DNA of 64,000 nt from Bartonella sp. WD12.1 (GCF_002022415.1 NZ_MUBG01000001.1:248001-312000); one strand, 5' to 3'; counted from the stretch's first letter, positions 10,038-20,952 are shown. Program-made: numbers and translations. Notes: a model not told the origin generated them from the sequence alone.

Positions 10038-10796
10038 GTGACAGCGCACGCTCCAGATCCTATTCATCAGTTTGAGGTTTCACGGTTGATTAATATTTCT
10101 ATAGGGAATATGGATTTATCGTTTACGAATGTATCATTTTTTATAATCATTACGGTTGTTTTATCTTCAGTATTTCTTTTTCTCTCATCATCAAGTCGTA
10201 GATTGGTTCCAACGCGTATGCAGTCTATTTCTGAAATGGCTTATGAATTTGTAGCGTCGACTTTGCGTGAATCAGCTGGTGTACAGGGAATGCGCTTTTT
10301 TCCTTTAGTATTTTCATTATTTATTTTTATTTTGGTCGCTAATTTTATTGGTCTTTTTCCTTACTTTTACACTATTACCTCTCAAATTATGATCACTTTT
10401 TCATTGGCGATGTTGGTTATCTTGACGGTGATTGGTTATGGTTTTTATAAACATGGGGTTTGTTTTTTAAAACTTTTTGTTCCTAGTGGTGTGCCTGTTA
10501 TGATTTTGCCTTTAGTCATAATGATTGAGCTTATTTCTTTTTTATCTCGCCCTATTAGTCTTTCACTTCGTCTTTTTGCTAATATGCTTGCTGGTCACAT
10601 CACGCTTAAAGTATTTTCTGGTTTTATTGTTTCAATGGTTGGAGTAGGGGTTATAGGTATTGGTGGTTCTATTTTACCTCTCATTATGACTGTAGCAATT
10701 ACTGCTCTTGAATTTTTGGTAGCATTTCTACAAGCTTATGTCTTTACGGTTTTAACTTGTATGTATCTTAGTGATGCTGTTCACCTGGGACATTAA
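10038..10796 (+). CDS. atpB: ATP synthase Fo subunit a
   Basis: Proton-channel stator subunit a of F1Fo ATP synthase, 252 residues, with a GTG start. Several membrane helices are present. The essential arginine is Arg178 within [12 protein letters not shown], which faces the c-ring carboxylate. The C-terminal helix ends [19 protein letters not shown], typical of the family. It lies between atpI (7-base gap) and atpE (52-base gap). Confidence 0.97.
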   Translation: MTAHAPDPIHQFEVSRLINISIGNMDLSFTNVSFFIIITVVLSSVFLFLSSSSRRLVPTRMQSISEMAYEFVASTLRESAGVQGMRFFPLVFSLFIFILVANFIGLFPYFYTITSQIMITFSLAMLVILTVIGYGFYKHGVCFLKLFVPSGVPVMILPLVIMIELISFLSRPISLSLRLFANMLAGHITLKVFSGFIVSMVGVGVIGIGGSILPLIMTVAITALEFLVAFLQAYVFTVLTCMYLSDAVHLGH

Positions 10797-10848
10797 TAAA
10801 TGATAATTTTTCGTCAAACAATGCAAATTCACTTCAAAGGAGAATAAT

Positions 10849-11079
10849 ATGGAATTAGCACTTGCAGCAAAATATATTGGCGCTGGTCTTGCATGCTTTG
10901 GTATGGCTGGGACAGCATTGGGGCTGGGAAATATTTTTGGTAGCTATCTTTCTGGTGCTTTACGTAACCCATCAGCAGCAGATAGTCAGTTTGGTCGTTT
11001 AGTTTTTGGTTTTGCTGTAACGGAAGCTTTAGGCATTTTTTCGTTGCTTATTGCTCTTTTGCTTCTTTTTGCAGTTTAA
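10849..11079 (+). CDS. atpE: ATP synthase Fo subunit c
   Basis: Seventy-six-residue proteolipid that forms the rotating c-ring. It has two helices joined by the polar loop RNPSAADSQFG. The proton-carrying carboxylate is Glu59 in FAVTEALGIFS. AAGGAGAA lies a few bases before the ATG. It follows atpB and precedes the two b-type subunits. Confidence 0.97.
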   Translation: MELALAAKYIGAGLACFGMAGTALGLGNIFGSYLSGALRNPSAADSQFGRLVFGFAVTEALGIFSLLIALLLLFAV

Positions 11080-11215
11080 CCAATTTAAAAAAGGTATGTC
11101 TGTTTTTGTGCAAAGAGCAGATATAGTCTTGCGGTTTTTAATAAAAGGGAAATGACTCAGTTATTATAGGTTCTACATAAAGGGCCTGAGGTAGTTGTTT
11201 GAAGGATAAAATAGG

Positions 11216-11791
11216 ATGCTTATTTCCAGTGCTTATGCACAAGCTGCTGAAACGCCTGTAGAACATATTGAGAATGCGGTAAAGCACGCAAATCGCGTGT
11301 TTCCACCTTTTGATTTTGTGTATTTTAGTTCTCACCTTTTTTGGTTGGCAATTTCTTTTGGTTTTTTTTATCTTTTCATTGCTCGGGTGATTGTACCTCG
11401 TATTGGAAATATCATTGAAACGCGTCGTGATCGGATTGCATCTGATTTAGATCAGGCTATGCGTATGAAGCAAGAAGCGGATACTGTGATTGAAGTTTAT
11501 GAGAAAAAACTAGCAGAAGCTCGTTTACAGGCGCGTATTGTAGTGCAAGAGGCAAGAGATAAAATTAAAGAAAAGGCTGATCTTGAACGAAAAGAAGTTG
11601 AAAAAAAATTAGAGAAAAAGCTAGCAACTGCTGGAAATCAGATAGCAGAAATTCGAGATAAAGCTATGCAAAATGTTGGTTTAATTGCAGAGGAAGTAAC
11701 TCGTGAAATTGTTAAGAAATTGCTTGATATTGATGTGAGTGAAGAGGTTGTCAATTTAACTGTTAAAGGCTGTAAGGAATCACAAAGATGA
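11216..11791 (+). CDS. atpF': ATP synthase Fo subunit b'
   Basis: First of two b-type peripheral-stalk subunits, 191 residues. A short N-terminal region precedes a membrane helix at about residues 40-62 ([20 protein letters not shown]), followed by a long Lys/Glu/Ala-rich coiled coil that links Fo to F1. Having paired b' and b genes is usual in alphaproteobacteria and photosynthetic bacteria. The last four bases overlap the start of the next gene, which implies translational coupling and equal dosage. A 136-base gap precedes it. Confidence 0.93.
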   Translation: MLISSAYAQAAETPVEHIENAVKHANRVFPPFDFVYFSSHLFWLAISFGFFYLFIARVIVPRIGNIIETRRDRIASDLDQAMRMKQEADTVIEVYEKKLAEARLQARIVVQEARDKIKEKADLERKEVEKKLEKKLATAGNQIAEIRDKAMQNVGLIAEEVTREIVKKLLDIDVSEEVVNLTVKGCKESQR

Positions 11792-12282
11792 CCGATACGT
11801 TTTGGGCTTTTATTGGATTGGTTCTTTTTTTAGCGCTTTTAGTTTATTTTAAAATTCCAACTATGGTAGCACATAGTCTTGATATGCGAACAAAGCGTAT
11901 TACAGACGAACTTGATGAAGCTCTTCGTCTTCGTGAAGAAGCGCAGGAGATACTAGCTGAATGTCAGCGCAAATGTGTAGAAGCAGAAAAAAATGCTCAA
12001 GAAATTATTGCTGCTGCTAAGAATGAAGTTTCAGTTATTGTTTCTGAAGCTCGCGCAAAAACAGAAGAATATGTTAAAAATCGCAAAAAAATGGTAGAGC
12101 AAAAAATTGCTCAAGCAGAGGCAGATGCAATTCGAGTTGTTTCTCTATCTGCTATTGATTTAGCAATTTCTTCCTCACGTACGCTTATTAATAAGGAATT
12201 AGATTTTAAGGAATCTAAAGACCTTATTGAAAAATCTCTCACTAAAGAGTCTCTTTCCAAAATGAAAGAGTACCTTAATTAA
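11788..12282 (+). CDS. atpF: ATP synthase Fo subunit b
   Basis: Second b-type stalk subunit, 164 residues. The N-terminal helix ([17 protein letters not shown]) is followed by a charged coiled coil with many Glu, Lys and Ala residues. It starts inside the end of atpF' (ATGA overlap). It is the last gene of the Fo cluster; the F1 genes are not in this window, as is normal in Rhizobiales, where Fo and F1 are separate operons. Confidence 0.94.
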   Translation: MTDTFWAFIGLVLFLALLVYFKIPTMVAHSLDMRTKRITDELDEALRLREEAQEILAECQRKCVEAEKNAQEIIAAAKNEVSVIVSEARAKTEEYVKNRKKMVEQKIAQAEADAIRVVSLSAIDLAISSSRTLINKELDFKESKDLIEKSLTKESLSKMKEYLN

Positions 12283-12641
12283 TATTGTTTGAAGAATTTA
12301 AAGTGCTGGTTTTTTAGAAGCAAATCTTTTGGGGGAAGGGGTTTGCGTAAACTTCCGAGAATTTGTGCTTTTATCAAACAAAATATCTATTGAGTATGAT
12401 TTTTATTTTTCGAGGTTGATCAGAAATTCCTGATTTTACCTATCTCGATTTGTGTTTTCTAAACTTTTTTACCAATTTATTAGAAAGTATAATTTATATT
12501 CGATTTTTACTGTTTTGAAATTATTTAAAGCGCTATTAACAAGTAGTTTATTATTTTTTTGAGCTATTTTCGGTATAAAAAGCATTTCAAAAATAACAAA
12601 AATTATTTTTATCATTTTTAAAATTGAAAGAACGTTAGGTT
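12283..12641. other. Convergent intergenic region atpF/glyS
   Basis: About 360 AT-rich bases separate the convergent ends of atpF and glyS. I see no gene or strong GC-rich terminator. Only weak A/T inverted repeats are present around 12590-12620. Confidence 0.4.
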
Positions 12642-14863
12642 TTAGGTTGTAAGCTTCGAGAAATCCGTGACATTTTGTGTGATTAAACGGATACGTTCAA
12701 GAAGAGCAAGACGATTAGCGCGAATAGCGGAATTTTTATTGTTTACTAATACTTTTTCAAAAAATGTATCAATAGGTTTTTTTAGTGGTACAAGGGCATT
12801 GAGTGCAAGTGATAAATTAGTTGCATTCGTCTGATCATGAAGCTTTTTTTCTGCGTCAATGATTGCTTGATATAATTGTTTTTCTTCTGTTTCGCTAAAA
12901 AGTTCAGGGTTAAGTGTGTTTATTGTTGTAATATCTTTGGAGGATTGATTTTCAAGAATATTTACGACACGTTTTACAGAAGCTAAAAATCATTTCCATC
13001 ATTTGTGTTGATAAAAACAATGAGTGATTCAATACAACGTGCAACTAACAAAAAGTCATCAGCATCTTTGGTTAAAACTGCTTCAATAGCATCATAGCGA
13101 GCTCCTTCATCTTTAAGATAAATTTTCAAGCGTTCATGTAAAAATGACAAGAGATCTGATAAAATATCTTTTTTTGTTTCTGAAAGAGTATTTTGTTGTT
13201 GTTTAGGTTCTATTTGGGGTGAGGTATATTTTATTTTTTGTTGTAAAAAAAGATCTGCTGCCTGATAAAAGAGTGGCATAAGGTTAATTTTCCAGTCACG
13301 TGAAAGCACAAGCTTTATGATTCCTAATGCTGCCCGCCTTAATGCATAAGGATCTTTTGAACTGGTTGGTTTTTCATTAATAAGCCAAAAACCAACGAGT
13401 GTGTCAATTTTGTCGGCTAATGCAACAGCTATAGCGATAGGTTCACGCGGGATGCGATCTGTTGGTCCTAGAGGTTTGTAGTGATCTTCGATTGCTTCAG
13501 CCACGTGGGGATCTTCTCCTTGGAGAAGTGCGTATTTTCGCCCCATCAGCCCTTGTAGTTCAGGAAATTCAGCGACAATTCCTGTTTGCAGATCAGCTTT
13601 TGCAAGTATTGCTGCACGTTTTGCCAATAGAGGATCTGCTTGCACTAAAGGTGCAATTTTTTGTGCTAAAGCAGCGATCCTTTCTACCCTTGCACCTTGT
13701 GTCCCTAATTTGGCATGGAAGGTCACATTCAAATAATCTAATTGTGCTATTCGCTGATCAAGAGGTTTATTTAAATCAAGATCAAATTTTGCAGCAGAAT
13801 CTTTCAAGTATGTGATATCCGGTAAATCATGCTGATCTGTTTGCCAAAAATAAAGTGCATCGGAAAGACGAGCGCGTACAACTTTGCTATTGCCCTTGGT
13901 AATTTCTTTACCACCATCATTTGCAAGAACATTAGAGATGAGGATAAAATGATTAGATAATTTAATTTTTTCACCCTGTTTGCGAGTTACAAAGCATTTT
14001 TGATTAGCTCGAATAGTTAAGCGGATAATTTCTGGAGGAATATTAAGAAAAGTCTTATCGAAATCACCCATAAGAACGACAGGCCACTCAACAAGTCCTG
14101 CGACTTCTTCCAAAAGAGCGTTATCTTCAACAAGCTCTAAACCATTAGCAAAACAAAGATTTTGGGCATCTGCTAAAATAATATTTTTTCGTCTTTCTGT
14201 ATCCAGAATAACTTTGTGGGCTTCAAGCAGAGTGATATAGTCATCAAAACGGCGTATTTGGATAGGTTTTCCATCACTTAAGAAACGGTGACCATAGGTT
14301 AAATTATTACTTTTAAGAGAGCCAACTGAAAATGGGACAATGTGTGTTTCACCAATTTCTGGTCCGAAAACACAAAGAATATTTTGTAAAGATCGGACCC
14401 ATTTCAAGGCTCCAGTTTGGGCTGAATCTTGGCCCCAACGCATAGATTTTGGCCATGGAAAGTTACGAATAATATCAGGCAAAATATCAGCAATAATTTC
14501 TTCTGCAGCTCGACCTTTTTTGGTGATTTTAGCAACATAAAAATCACCTTTTTTACTATCATGTACAATATGTGCTTCAGAAATATCATTAAGGCCAGTG
14601 GCACGCAAAAAACCATCAATCATATGCTGTGGTGATTTTGTGCTGGGACCTCTGCGTTCCTCATGGGTATCTTGTGAGCTTGTAGAAAGACCACGTATAT
14701 CCAACGTTAATCGACGGGGTGTCCAATATTCACAGGCAGCTTTATAAGTTAATCCTGCATGAACAAGTTGGTCAGTAACACACTTTTTGAGATCACAAGC
14801 AGCTTTACGTTGCATCCGAGCAGGGATTTCTTCACTAAAGAGCTCGAGAAGAAGATTAGACAT
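12642..14863 (-). pseudogene. glyS: Glycyl-tRNA synthetase beta subunit, frameshifted near the 3' end
   Basis: Beta subunit of the bacterial alpha2beta2 glycyl-tRNA synthetase. The first 626 codons ([20 protein letters not shown]...) read from 14863 to a stop at 12983. The C-terminal end continues in another frame to a stop at 12642 (..RANRLALLERIRLITQNVTDFS..). The switch is at a T5 run on the coding strand (A5 at 12985-12989). One extra T would fuse [11 protein letters not shown] to [11 protein letters not shown] and give 740 residues. The lost part belongs to the anticodon-binding region. Since the gene is essential with no visible replacement, the shift is probably a sequencing error. Its ATG overlaps the glyQ stop by one base. 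Confidence 0.93.
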
Positions 14864-15807
14864 TAGATTTCACCTTTCGTATGAGCTTGACCAGCCTCAG
14901 TTGATAGAAAGGCTTCACCACAACGGCGTGCTAGATCACGGATACGAAGAATATAACTTTGTCTTTCGGTTACAGAAATAACACCACGTGCTTGAAGAAG
15001 ATTAAAAATATGACTAGCTTTAATGCATTGATCATAAGCTGGTAAAACACATTGATGATAGCTATTTTCTTTGTTTGGTTTTCCAACTTCAAGAAGTGCA
15101 ATACACTCACGTTCTGTATCAATAAAATGTTGATGTAGCAATTTGGTATCAGCAAACTCGAAATTATAATGCGAATATTCCTGTTCTGCTTGTAAAAAAA
15201 TATCTCTATAACTTATTTTGTTTGCGCCATCTAAGCCATTAAAATTAAGATCATAGACGTTGTCGACTCCTTGAATGTACATTGCTAAACGTTCAAGCCC
15301 ATAAGTAATTTCTCCTGAAACTGGCATACACTCAATGCCACAAATCTGTTGAAAGTAAGTGAATTGAGAGATTTCCATTCCGTCGCACCAGCATTCCCAT
15401 CCAAGTCCCCAAGCTCCAAGTGTTGGGCTTTCCCAATCATCTTCGACAAAACGAATATCATGTAATTTTGTATCGAGGCCAATAGCTTGTAGAGAGTTAA
15501 TGTAAAGCTCTTGTAAATCTGGAGGAGAGGGTTTGAGAAGAACTTGAAATTGATAATAGTGTTGTAAACGATTTGGATTTTTGCCGTATCTACCATCTGC
15601 TGGACGCCGGGAAGGCTGGACATAAGCCACTTTCCAAGGGCGTGGTCCTAATGAACGCAGTGTTGTAGCTGGATGAAAAGTTCCAGCGCCTACTTCCATA
15701 TCATAGGGTTGCAGAATTGCACATCCATATTGAGCCCAGTAATTTTGCAAAGTTAAAATAAGCCCTTGAAAAGAACATGTGGGATTGAGATGCTCAGGGA
15801 AGTTCAC
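14863..15807 (-). CDS. glyQ: Glycyl-tRNA synthetase alpha subunit
   Basis: Catalytic alpha subunit of the heterotetrameric glycyl-tRNA synthetase, 314 residues. Class II core features are visible: [17 protein letters not shown] at the N-terminus, the [18 protein letters not shown] region, and [20 protein letters not shown] sequence (here [18 protein letters not shown]). Its stop TAA overlaps the glyS ATG (TAATG), so the two subunits are coupled. It is the first gene of the pair. Confidence 0.97.
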   Translation of the reverse strand: MNFPEHLNPTCSFQGLILTLQNYWAQYGCAILQPYDMEVGAGTFHPATTLRSLGPRPWKVAYVQPSRRPADGRYGKNPNRLQHYYQFQVLLKPSPPDLQELYINSLQAIGLDTKLHDIRFVEDDWESPTLGAWGLGWECWCDGMEISQFTYFQQICGIECMPVSGEITYGLERLAMYIQGVDNVYDLNFNGLDGANKISYRDIFLQAEQEYSHYNFEFADTKLLHQHFIDTERECIALLEVGKPNKENSYHQCVLPAYDQCIKASHIFNLLQARGVISVTERQSYILRIRDLARRCGEAFLSTEAGQAHTKGEI

Positions 15808-15868
15808 GTTTGATACTCTTAATATGTGATTAGTAGATAAATCAAAGAAATTTAATCTTTATTACTGT

Positions 15869-17602
15869 CTATTGCTTCACATGGTCAAGCGTTGTTGTGT
15901 CTTGCAAACCAAATTTCAGTTTTTCTTTGATTTTTTCTAAATTTTCTGGTTGTCCATCAATAGCGTGATTCCATTGAAATACTGCTTCACGTTTACGCCC
16001 AACTTTCCAATAAACATCGCCCAAATGATCATTCAATGTTGGGTCTTGAGGTTGCAATTTGACAGCAGTTTCCAATATTTTTACAGCCTGATTATATTGC
16101 TTTAGTTTATAATGGGCCCATCCTAGAGAATCAAGAATGTAACCATTTTTTGGCTGTAATGCTGAGGCTTTTTGAAGCATAGATAATGATTCTTCAAGTT
16201 TTTGATTACGATCAATAAGTGTATAACCTAGGTAATTAAGCACGTGTGGCTGATCAGGGAATAATTCAAGTGCTTTTCGTAAATCAGTTTCGGCTTTTGT
16301 CCAATGTTTTAAACGTTCAAATGCTATGCCGCGTTGATAAAAAAGTTTCCAATCATCTTTTTGAAAATCTGCTGTTTGTACAATAGCACGATCCATAATT
16401 TTAATAGCTTCAGCAAAGTTATTTTTTTGCATATAAATAGCAGACAGTGTTATATAAATAGTGCGGTCATTGGGATTTTTTTTCTCTAATGATGTTAATA
16501 ACTTAATAGCTTCAGTGTGTTGATTATTATTGGCAAGCGTTAGTGCGAGCTGCAATTGCCCTTCTCTATAATAAGGAGAGTGTGGTGATAAGGCGCGATA
16601 AAGTTTAATTGCTTGATGAGGGTCATTCAATTTAGCAGAGACGTTTGCTAGTTGGAACAATGTAGCATCATTTTGAGGATATAAGGCTCGAGATAATTGT
16701 TTGAAAATACGTGCAACATGTTCTGACTTTCTTCGATTGAGTGTTGTTCCAAAGTCATACAATATTTCACCCGCTCCTTGTTGAGGTGTTGTAACGGGAT
16801 TTTCTAAATTAGCACCTTTTTCAACTTTTTGTCGGATGTTTTTAAGTATCTCCCTGCCTGACAACATCTTTTCGCCGTTCTGGATAGTTTGAATAGCTTG
16901 GCTACGCATTTTTTGACGCAATTGGAATGAGGCATAGGCTATGATAATACGTTCATAGGTGTCAGGAGAGACCATGGCACCTTGTTGATTGTTTAATGCT
17001 TGCATAAAATATTTTTTTGCCTCTTTTGGGCGTTTTGCCAGATCACTCATAAGAGCGAGATGGTAGTGTATGAAAAGATTATACCAAATAGGCCCTAAAA
17101 GCTTTTTAAGATCGGCTATTGCTTGAGAGTGATTACCTGATCCAAATGTAGCCCAAGCGCTTATCACATCAAACGCCGGATTATTGATGGAAGGAGATGT
17201 TTTTAATTGTGGAAGGGGTTTAATGTCTTTATAATTTTTTTTGATGAGGTTATCTATTGACAATGTCAGGGAAATAAAAGGATGGCTAATATTTTGTGCT
17301 TCCAATTTTTTTGCTTGTTTGACAGCCTCTTTAAATGCACCTACTGAAAGCATTGCTTCAAAGATTTCTTTTTGTGCATCAATGTTATTGGGGTTATAGG
17401 TGAGTGCTTGTTTAAAATAATTAATAGCAAGATTAGTTTCATTTTCATGATTTGCAACTCGCCCTGCTAGATAGGCACCTGTAAATGATCTTGCATCAAT
17501 AGCTGAATCGATTTTGCTATAGACGGGTGAGGACGTCAGCACGATTCCCGCTATAGCAAGAGTAAAAAAGCAGGGCCTTATTGCACAGTGCATAGAGCTC
17601 AT
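15869..17602 (-). CDS. Exported TPR-repeat protein
   Basis: A 577-residue protein with an N-terminal signal peptide (CFFTLAIAGIVLTSSPVYS) and many tetratricopeptide repeats across almost its whole length. The clearest are AINYFKQALTYNPNNIDAQ near the start and TDLRKALELFPDQPHVLNYLGY, MLQKASALQPKNGYILDSLGWAHYKL and AVKILETAVKLQPQDPTLNDHLGDVYWKVG near the end. It probably scaffolds envelope or secretion components. This type of TPR protein commonly lies next to the polyprenyl synthase gene in Rhizobiales. No enzyme domain is seen. Confidence 0.85.
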   Translation of the reverse strand: MSSMHCAIRPCFFTLAIAGIVLTSSPVYSKIDSAIDARSFTGAYLAGRVANHENETNLAINYFKQALTYNPNNIDAQKEIFEAMLSVGAFKEAVKQAKKLEAQNISHPFISLTLSIDNLIKKNYKDIKPLPQLKTSPSINNPAFDVISAWATFGSGNHSQAIADLKKLLGPIWYNLFIHYHLALMSDLAKRPKEAKKYFMQALNNQQGAMVSPDTYERIIIAYASFQLRQKMRSQAIQTIQNGEKMLSGREILKNIRQKVEKGANLENPVTTPQQGAGEILYDFGTTLNRRKSEHVARIFKQLSRALYPQNDATLFQLANVSAKLNDPHQAIKLYRALSPHSPYYREGQLQLALTLANNNQHTEAIKLLTSLEKKNPNDRTIYITLSAIYMQKNNFAEAIKIMDRAIVQTADFQKDDWKLFYQRGIAFERLKHWTKAETDLRKALELFPDQPHVLNYLGYTLIDRNQKLEESLSMLQKASALQPKNGYILDSLGWAHYKLKQYNQAVKILETAVKLQPQDPTLNDHLGDVYWKVGRKREAVFQWNHAIDGQPENLEKIKEKLKFGLQDTTTLDHVKQ

Positions 17603-17687
17603 CCTTCTTAAAAATCATGAATTTATGATATGATTTATAAACATATTAGGTTTCTTTGTAGAAAAGAATTATTATTCTTGCAAATAA

Positions 17688-18704
17688 TCAGTTTACGCGT
17701 GCAATACAAAAATCAACAATTTCAATGAATGCATTTTTTTGAGGGTTTTCTTTTATTGAAGAAAGAGCGTCGATTGCTTGTTTTCCATAGATGTGTGCTT
17801 GTTCTATTGTATCGGTTAGGCTGTCATATTTTTTCATTAAATGTTGTGCGTGTGCTAAAGCTTCATCGTTGTTATTATTGTTTTCAAGAGCTTGTTTCCA
17901 AAATACTTTTTCTATTGCATTACCGCGTGTGTATGAGAGGATAACGGGCATAGTAATTTTGCCTTCTCGGAAATCATCTCCTATATTTTTTCCTAAATGT
18001 TCAGCATTGCCACTATAATCAAGTGCATCATCAACCAATTGAAAAGCTAATCCTAATGATGTGCCATATTTGCGTAATGCTAAACGTTCTTCGTGTCCAT
18101 ATCCAGCAATGATTGGTCCAACTTCAGCGGCAGCTGAAAAAAGTACGGCTGTTTTTGCATTAATGATTTTAAGATAATCTGAAGCAGTGGTTTCTATATT
18201 TTGGGCAGCGGCAAGCTGCATGACCTCTCCTTCAGCGATAATTGCTGCGGCGTTTGCTAAAATAGCGAGCGCTTCCATAGAACCAACATCTACGATCATT
18301 TTAAAAGCTTGCCCTAGAAGAAAATCACCAACAAGTACACTTGCTTTGTTTCCCCAAATCATTCGTGCAGTAGATTTTCCACGGCGGAGATTACTTTCAT
18401 CAACTACATCATCATGTAATAAAGTTGCTGTATGCATAAACTCAATTGCTGTTGCAAGCTTTATATGTCCATCACCTTGATATCCAAACATATCAGCTGC
18501 AGCTAGTGTAATCATTGGACGTAACCGTTTTCCTCCTGATGAAATAAGATGATTACAAATTTCAGGGATCATTTCGACATCAGCTTGAACCATAGAGATA
18601 ATTAATTGGTTTACACGTTCCATATTATCTTTGGTGAGGTTGATGAGAGCTTGGGAAGAAACTTGGTTATTTTTTTTATGGTCTTGTTTTATGATAGCAC
18701 CCAA
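17688..18704 (-). CDS. ispB: Long-chain polyprenyl diphosphate synthase
   Basis: Trans-polyprenyl diphosphate synthase, 338 residues, that makes the side chain of ubiquinone from isopentenyl and farnesyl diphosphates. The first aspartate-rich motif is DDVVD at residues 98-102 (LLHDDVVDESNLRRGKST) and the second is DDALD near residue 225 (LAFQLVDDALDYSG). GGKRLRP at 57-63 binds the substrate. Its product would be used by UbiA, also in this window. The exact chain length (octa- or decaprenyl) cannot be read from sequence. Confidence 0.93.
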   Translation of the reverse strand: MGAIIKQDHKKNNQVSSQALINLTKDNMERVNQLIISMVQADVEMIPEICNHLISSGGKRLRPMITLAAADMFGYQGDGHIKLATAIEFMHTATLLHDDVVDESNLRRGKSTARMIWGNKASVLVGDFLLGQAFKMIVDVGSMEALAILANAAAIIAEGEVMQLAAAQNIETTASDYLKIINAKTAVLFSAAAEVGPIIAGYGHEERLALRKYGTSLGLAFQLVDDALDYSGNAEHLGKNIGDDFREGKITMPVILSYTRGNAIEKVFWKQALENNNNNDEALAHAQHLMKKYDSLTDTIEQAHIYGKQAIDALSSIKENPQKNAFIEIVDFCIARVN

Positions 18705-18952
18705 TTGGTTTACTCCTAGAGTATTTTCAATAAATATAGATAAGCTTTATTTTCTATTTGTAGCATAAAGCGGGATTACTTTTGACTCAAGCTTTGATAC
18801 TGCCTTGAAGTAGAAGTTTTTTAAATGTTTATAGAGTGTTTTTTTTACGCTTAGGGAATATAATTATTATAATAGGGCAATAATTTTGAAATTAAGATAA
18901 TTTAATTACATTTGGAAGAAGGGCGATATAAGGACCAATATTAGGCTTACAG

Positions 18953-19744
18953 ATGGATAACGCGACGAATCATAATGATGAGACAATTGATGAATTTCAT
19001 CGTGGGAAGTTTTACTTAGTTCAACCACGTTTGCAAGGGCATCGTTCTGGTATGGACGCTATGTTGTTGGCTGGTCTGGTTCCTGATAACTTTAAAGGAA
19101 AGGTTGTTGATTTAGGCGCGGGCGCGGGCGCAGCGGGATTAGCAGTTGCTTCACGTTGTTTTGAAACTCATGTTACATTAGTTGAACGATCAGCTTTTAT
19201 GATATCTTATGCTCAAAAAACGCTTGCGCTGAAACAAAATAAGGAACTAGCTAGCCGAGTGTGCTTATTAGAAGCAGATATTGCTTTAAAAGGCAATGCG
19301 CGCTTAAAGGCAGGTCTGATGGATAATGTTTTTGATTTTGCGATTATGAATCCACCTTTTAATAATCCTATGGATCGTAAAACACCTGATGAGCAAAAGT
19401 CTGAGGCACATGTTATGCCTGAAGCAATGTTTGACAATTGGTTACGCAGTGCAGCTGCAATTGTTAAACCAGGTGGATATCTAGGGTTGATTGCACGTCC
19501 CCAATCGCTTAATGATATATTACACGCTTTAGAGGGGCGTTTTGGTAATATATGTATAATTCCTGTTCATTCTCGAGCTAAAACGGCCGCAACTCGTATG
19601 TTATTTTATGCAAAACGGGGAAGTCGAGCAGCTTTATCTATATTGCCGGCGTTAATTGTGCATGAAGATGGAGGTCATGCTTTTTCACCACGGGTTGATG
19701 CAATCAATAATGGGTGTATAAGCTTGTGGGAACTTTTTAAATGA
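18953..19744 (+). CDS. tRNA1(Val) adenine-N6-methyltransferase-like protein (TrmN6 family)
   Basis: S-adenosylmethionine-dependent methyltransferase of 263 residues. The SAM-binding loop VVDLGAGAGAAGLAV lies at about residues 50-64. The catalytic NPPF motif (NPPFNNP) starts at residue 133, typical of N6-adenine methyltransferases acting on tRNA1(Val) A37. The N-terminal segment FYLVQPRLQGHRSGMDAMLL also matches the family. It is transcribed divergently from the polyprenyl synthase gene, a conserved rhizobial arrangement, and sits upstream of the S49 peptidase gene. Confidence 0.86.
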   Translation: MDNATNHNDETIDEFHRGKFYLVQPRLQGHRSGMDAMLLAGLVPDNFKGKVVDLGAGAGAAGLAVASRCFETHVTLVERSAFMISYAQKTLALKQNKELASRVCLLEADIALKGNARLKAGLMDNVFDFAIMNPPFNNPMDRKTPDEQKSEAHVMPEAMFDNWLRSAAAIVKPGGYLGLIARPQSLNDILHALEGRFGNICIIPVHSRAKTAATRMLFYAKRGSRAALSILPALIVHEDGGHAFSPRVDAINNGCISLWELFK

Positions 19745-19840
19745 TGTCTTGTATTTTTTAGCTTATTTTTTAAATTCGGATTAAGCTTTTTATTTATTTT
19801 CGAGTTATGTTTTCTCGATTTCTTATAGGGAGATTTTGTT

Positions 19841-20692
19841 TTGATTAACAGTGTTAAAAATCTTATTCCACGCCGTTTTCTTTCCAATAAACTTGAAATT
19901 CCTGTAGTACGACTTCATGGGGCAATTATGGACTCAAATTCATTTATGGCTCGTACGCTTTCGTTAGGTAGGTGTGCTCCCCTTTTAGATAAGGCTTTTG
20001 CCGATAAAAAAGCACCAGCTGTTGTTTTAATTATCAATTCTCCCGGTGGTTCACCTGTACAATCGCGTCTCATTTTTCAGCGTATTCGGGATTTGGCAAA
20101 TGAGAAAAATAAACAAGTTCTCGTATTTGTTGAAGATGTAGCAGCATCAGGTGGTTATATGATTGCTTGTGCTGGGGATGAAATTTTTGCTGACCCTTCT
20201 TCTGTTGTGGGTTCTATTGGGGTTGTCTCAGCTTCTTTTGGTTTTCCTGAGCTTTTGAAGAAAATTGGTGTGGAGCGGCGTGTTTATACAGCAGGAAAAA
20301 ACAAAGTTGTATTAGATCCATTTCAGCCAGAAAAAAAGATGGGTGTTGAGCATTTGAAATCTTTGCAACTTGAAGTTCACCAAACTTTTATTGATTTGGT
20401 CAAAGAACGGCGTGCATCGAAATTATCAGATGATTCAGATATTTTTACAGGAATGTTTTGGAGTGGAAAGAAAGGTGTTGAGCTTGGCTTGGTTGATCAG
20501 TTGGGTGATGTACGCTCTGTTATTAAAGATCGGTTTGGTCATGATACAAAGCTTCGGTTAATTTCTCCTTCCAAAAGTTTTTTGGGACCTAAAATGCCTT
20601 CGGGGATTACTACTGATATGGTTTATACAGCAGTTGATAGTGCATGGATGGCAGCAGAAGAACAGGCACTTTGGCAACGGTACAGTTTGTAG
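19841..20692 (+). CDS. S49-family serine peptidase (SohB/SppA-like)
   Basis: Signal-peptide-peptidase-like protease of 283 residues. The predicted nucleophile is Ser103 in VAASGGYMIACAGDEI and the general base is probably Lys155 in TAGKNKVVLDP, the Ser-Lys dyad of the family. NSPGGSP at 66-72 forms the oxyanion region. A TTG start fits best, with AGGGAGA about six bases upstream. There is no obvious N-terminal membrane helix, unlike classical SohB. It precedes the small membrane protein and ispE. Confidence 0.88.
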   Translation: MINSVKNLIPRRFLSNKLEIPVVRLHGAIMDSNSFMARTLSLGRCAPLLDKAFADKKAPAVVLIINSPGGSPVQSRLIFQRIRDLANEKNKQVLVFVEDVAASGGYMIACAGDEIFADPSSVVGSIGVVSASFGFPELLKKIGVERRVYTAGKNKVVLDPFQPEKKMGVEHLKSLQLEVHQTFIDLVKERRASKLSDDSDIFTGMFWSGKKGVELGLVDQLGDVRSVIKDRFGHDTKLRLISPSKSFLGPKMPSGITTDMVYTAVDSAWMAAEEQALWQRYSL

Positions 20693-20772
20693 TTGGGAGA
20701 CCATTTCAGTCTATGCTTAATTTGATTAGAAAGTTTGCTTAGAGACTATTGTGAGAGGAAAAGGGATTTAAA

Positions 20773-20952
20773 ATGATCCGACTTATTTTATTCAGTTTCA
20801 TTGGTGTGATGATTCTTTATATTTATTATTTATTTAAGCGCCAGTTACACTGGGTATTGCAACGTGCTTGCCATACAAGAGTTAAATCACGTACAAATGT
20901 GAAAGGAACTCTTGTGAAAGATCTTCGTACAGGTGAATATTACGTTAAATGA
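20773..20952 (+). CDS. Small membrane protein, 59 aa, coupled to ispE
   Basis: This ORF falls just under common length cut-offs but looks real. It opens [20 protein letters not shown], a single membrane helix, followed by a basic region ([20 protein letters not shown]) and a C-terminal end [25 protein letters not shown] lies upstream of the ATG. Its TGA overlaps the ispE ATG (ATGA), so it is translationally coupled. The C-terminal pattern resembles small rhizobial membrane proteins of unknown function. I know no function. Confidence 0.65.
   Translation: MIRLILFSFIGVMILYIYYLFKRQLHWVLQRACHTRVKSRTNVKGTLVKDLRTGEYYVK

Noticed and set aside
13462..13815. 117-codon plus-strand ORF inside glyS
   Set aside because: It is antisense to clearly conserved GlyS sequence and has no ribosome site or recognisable motif; it is a shadow frame.
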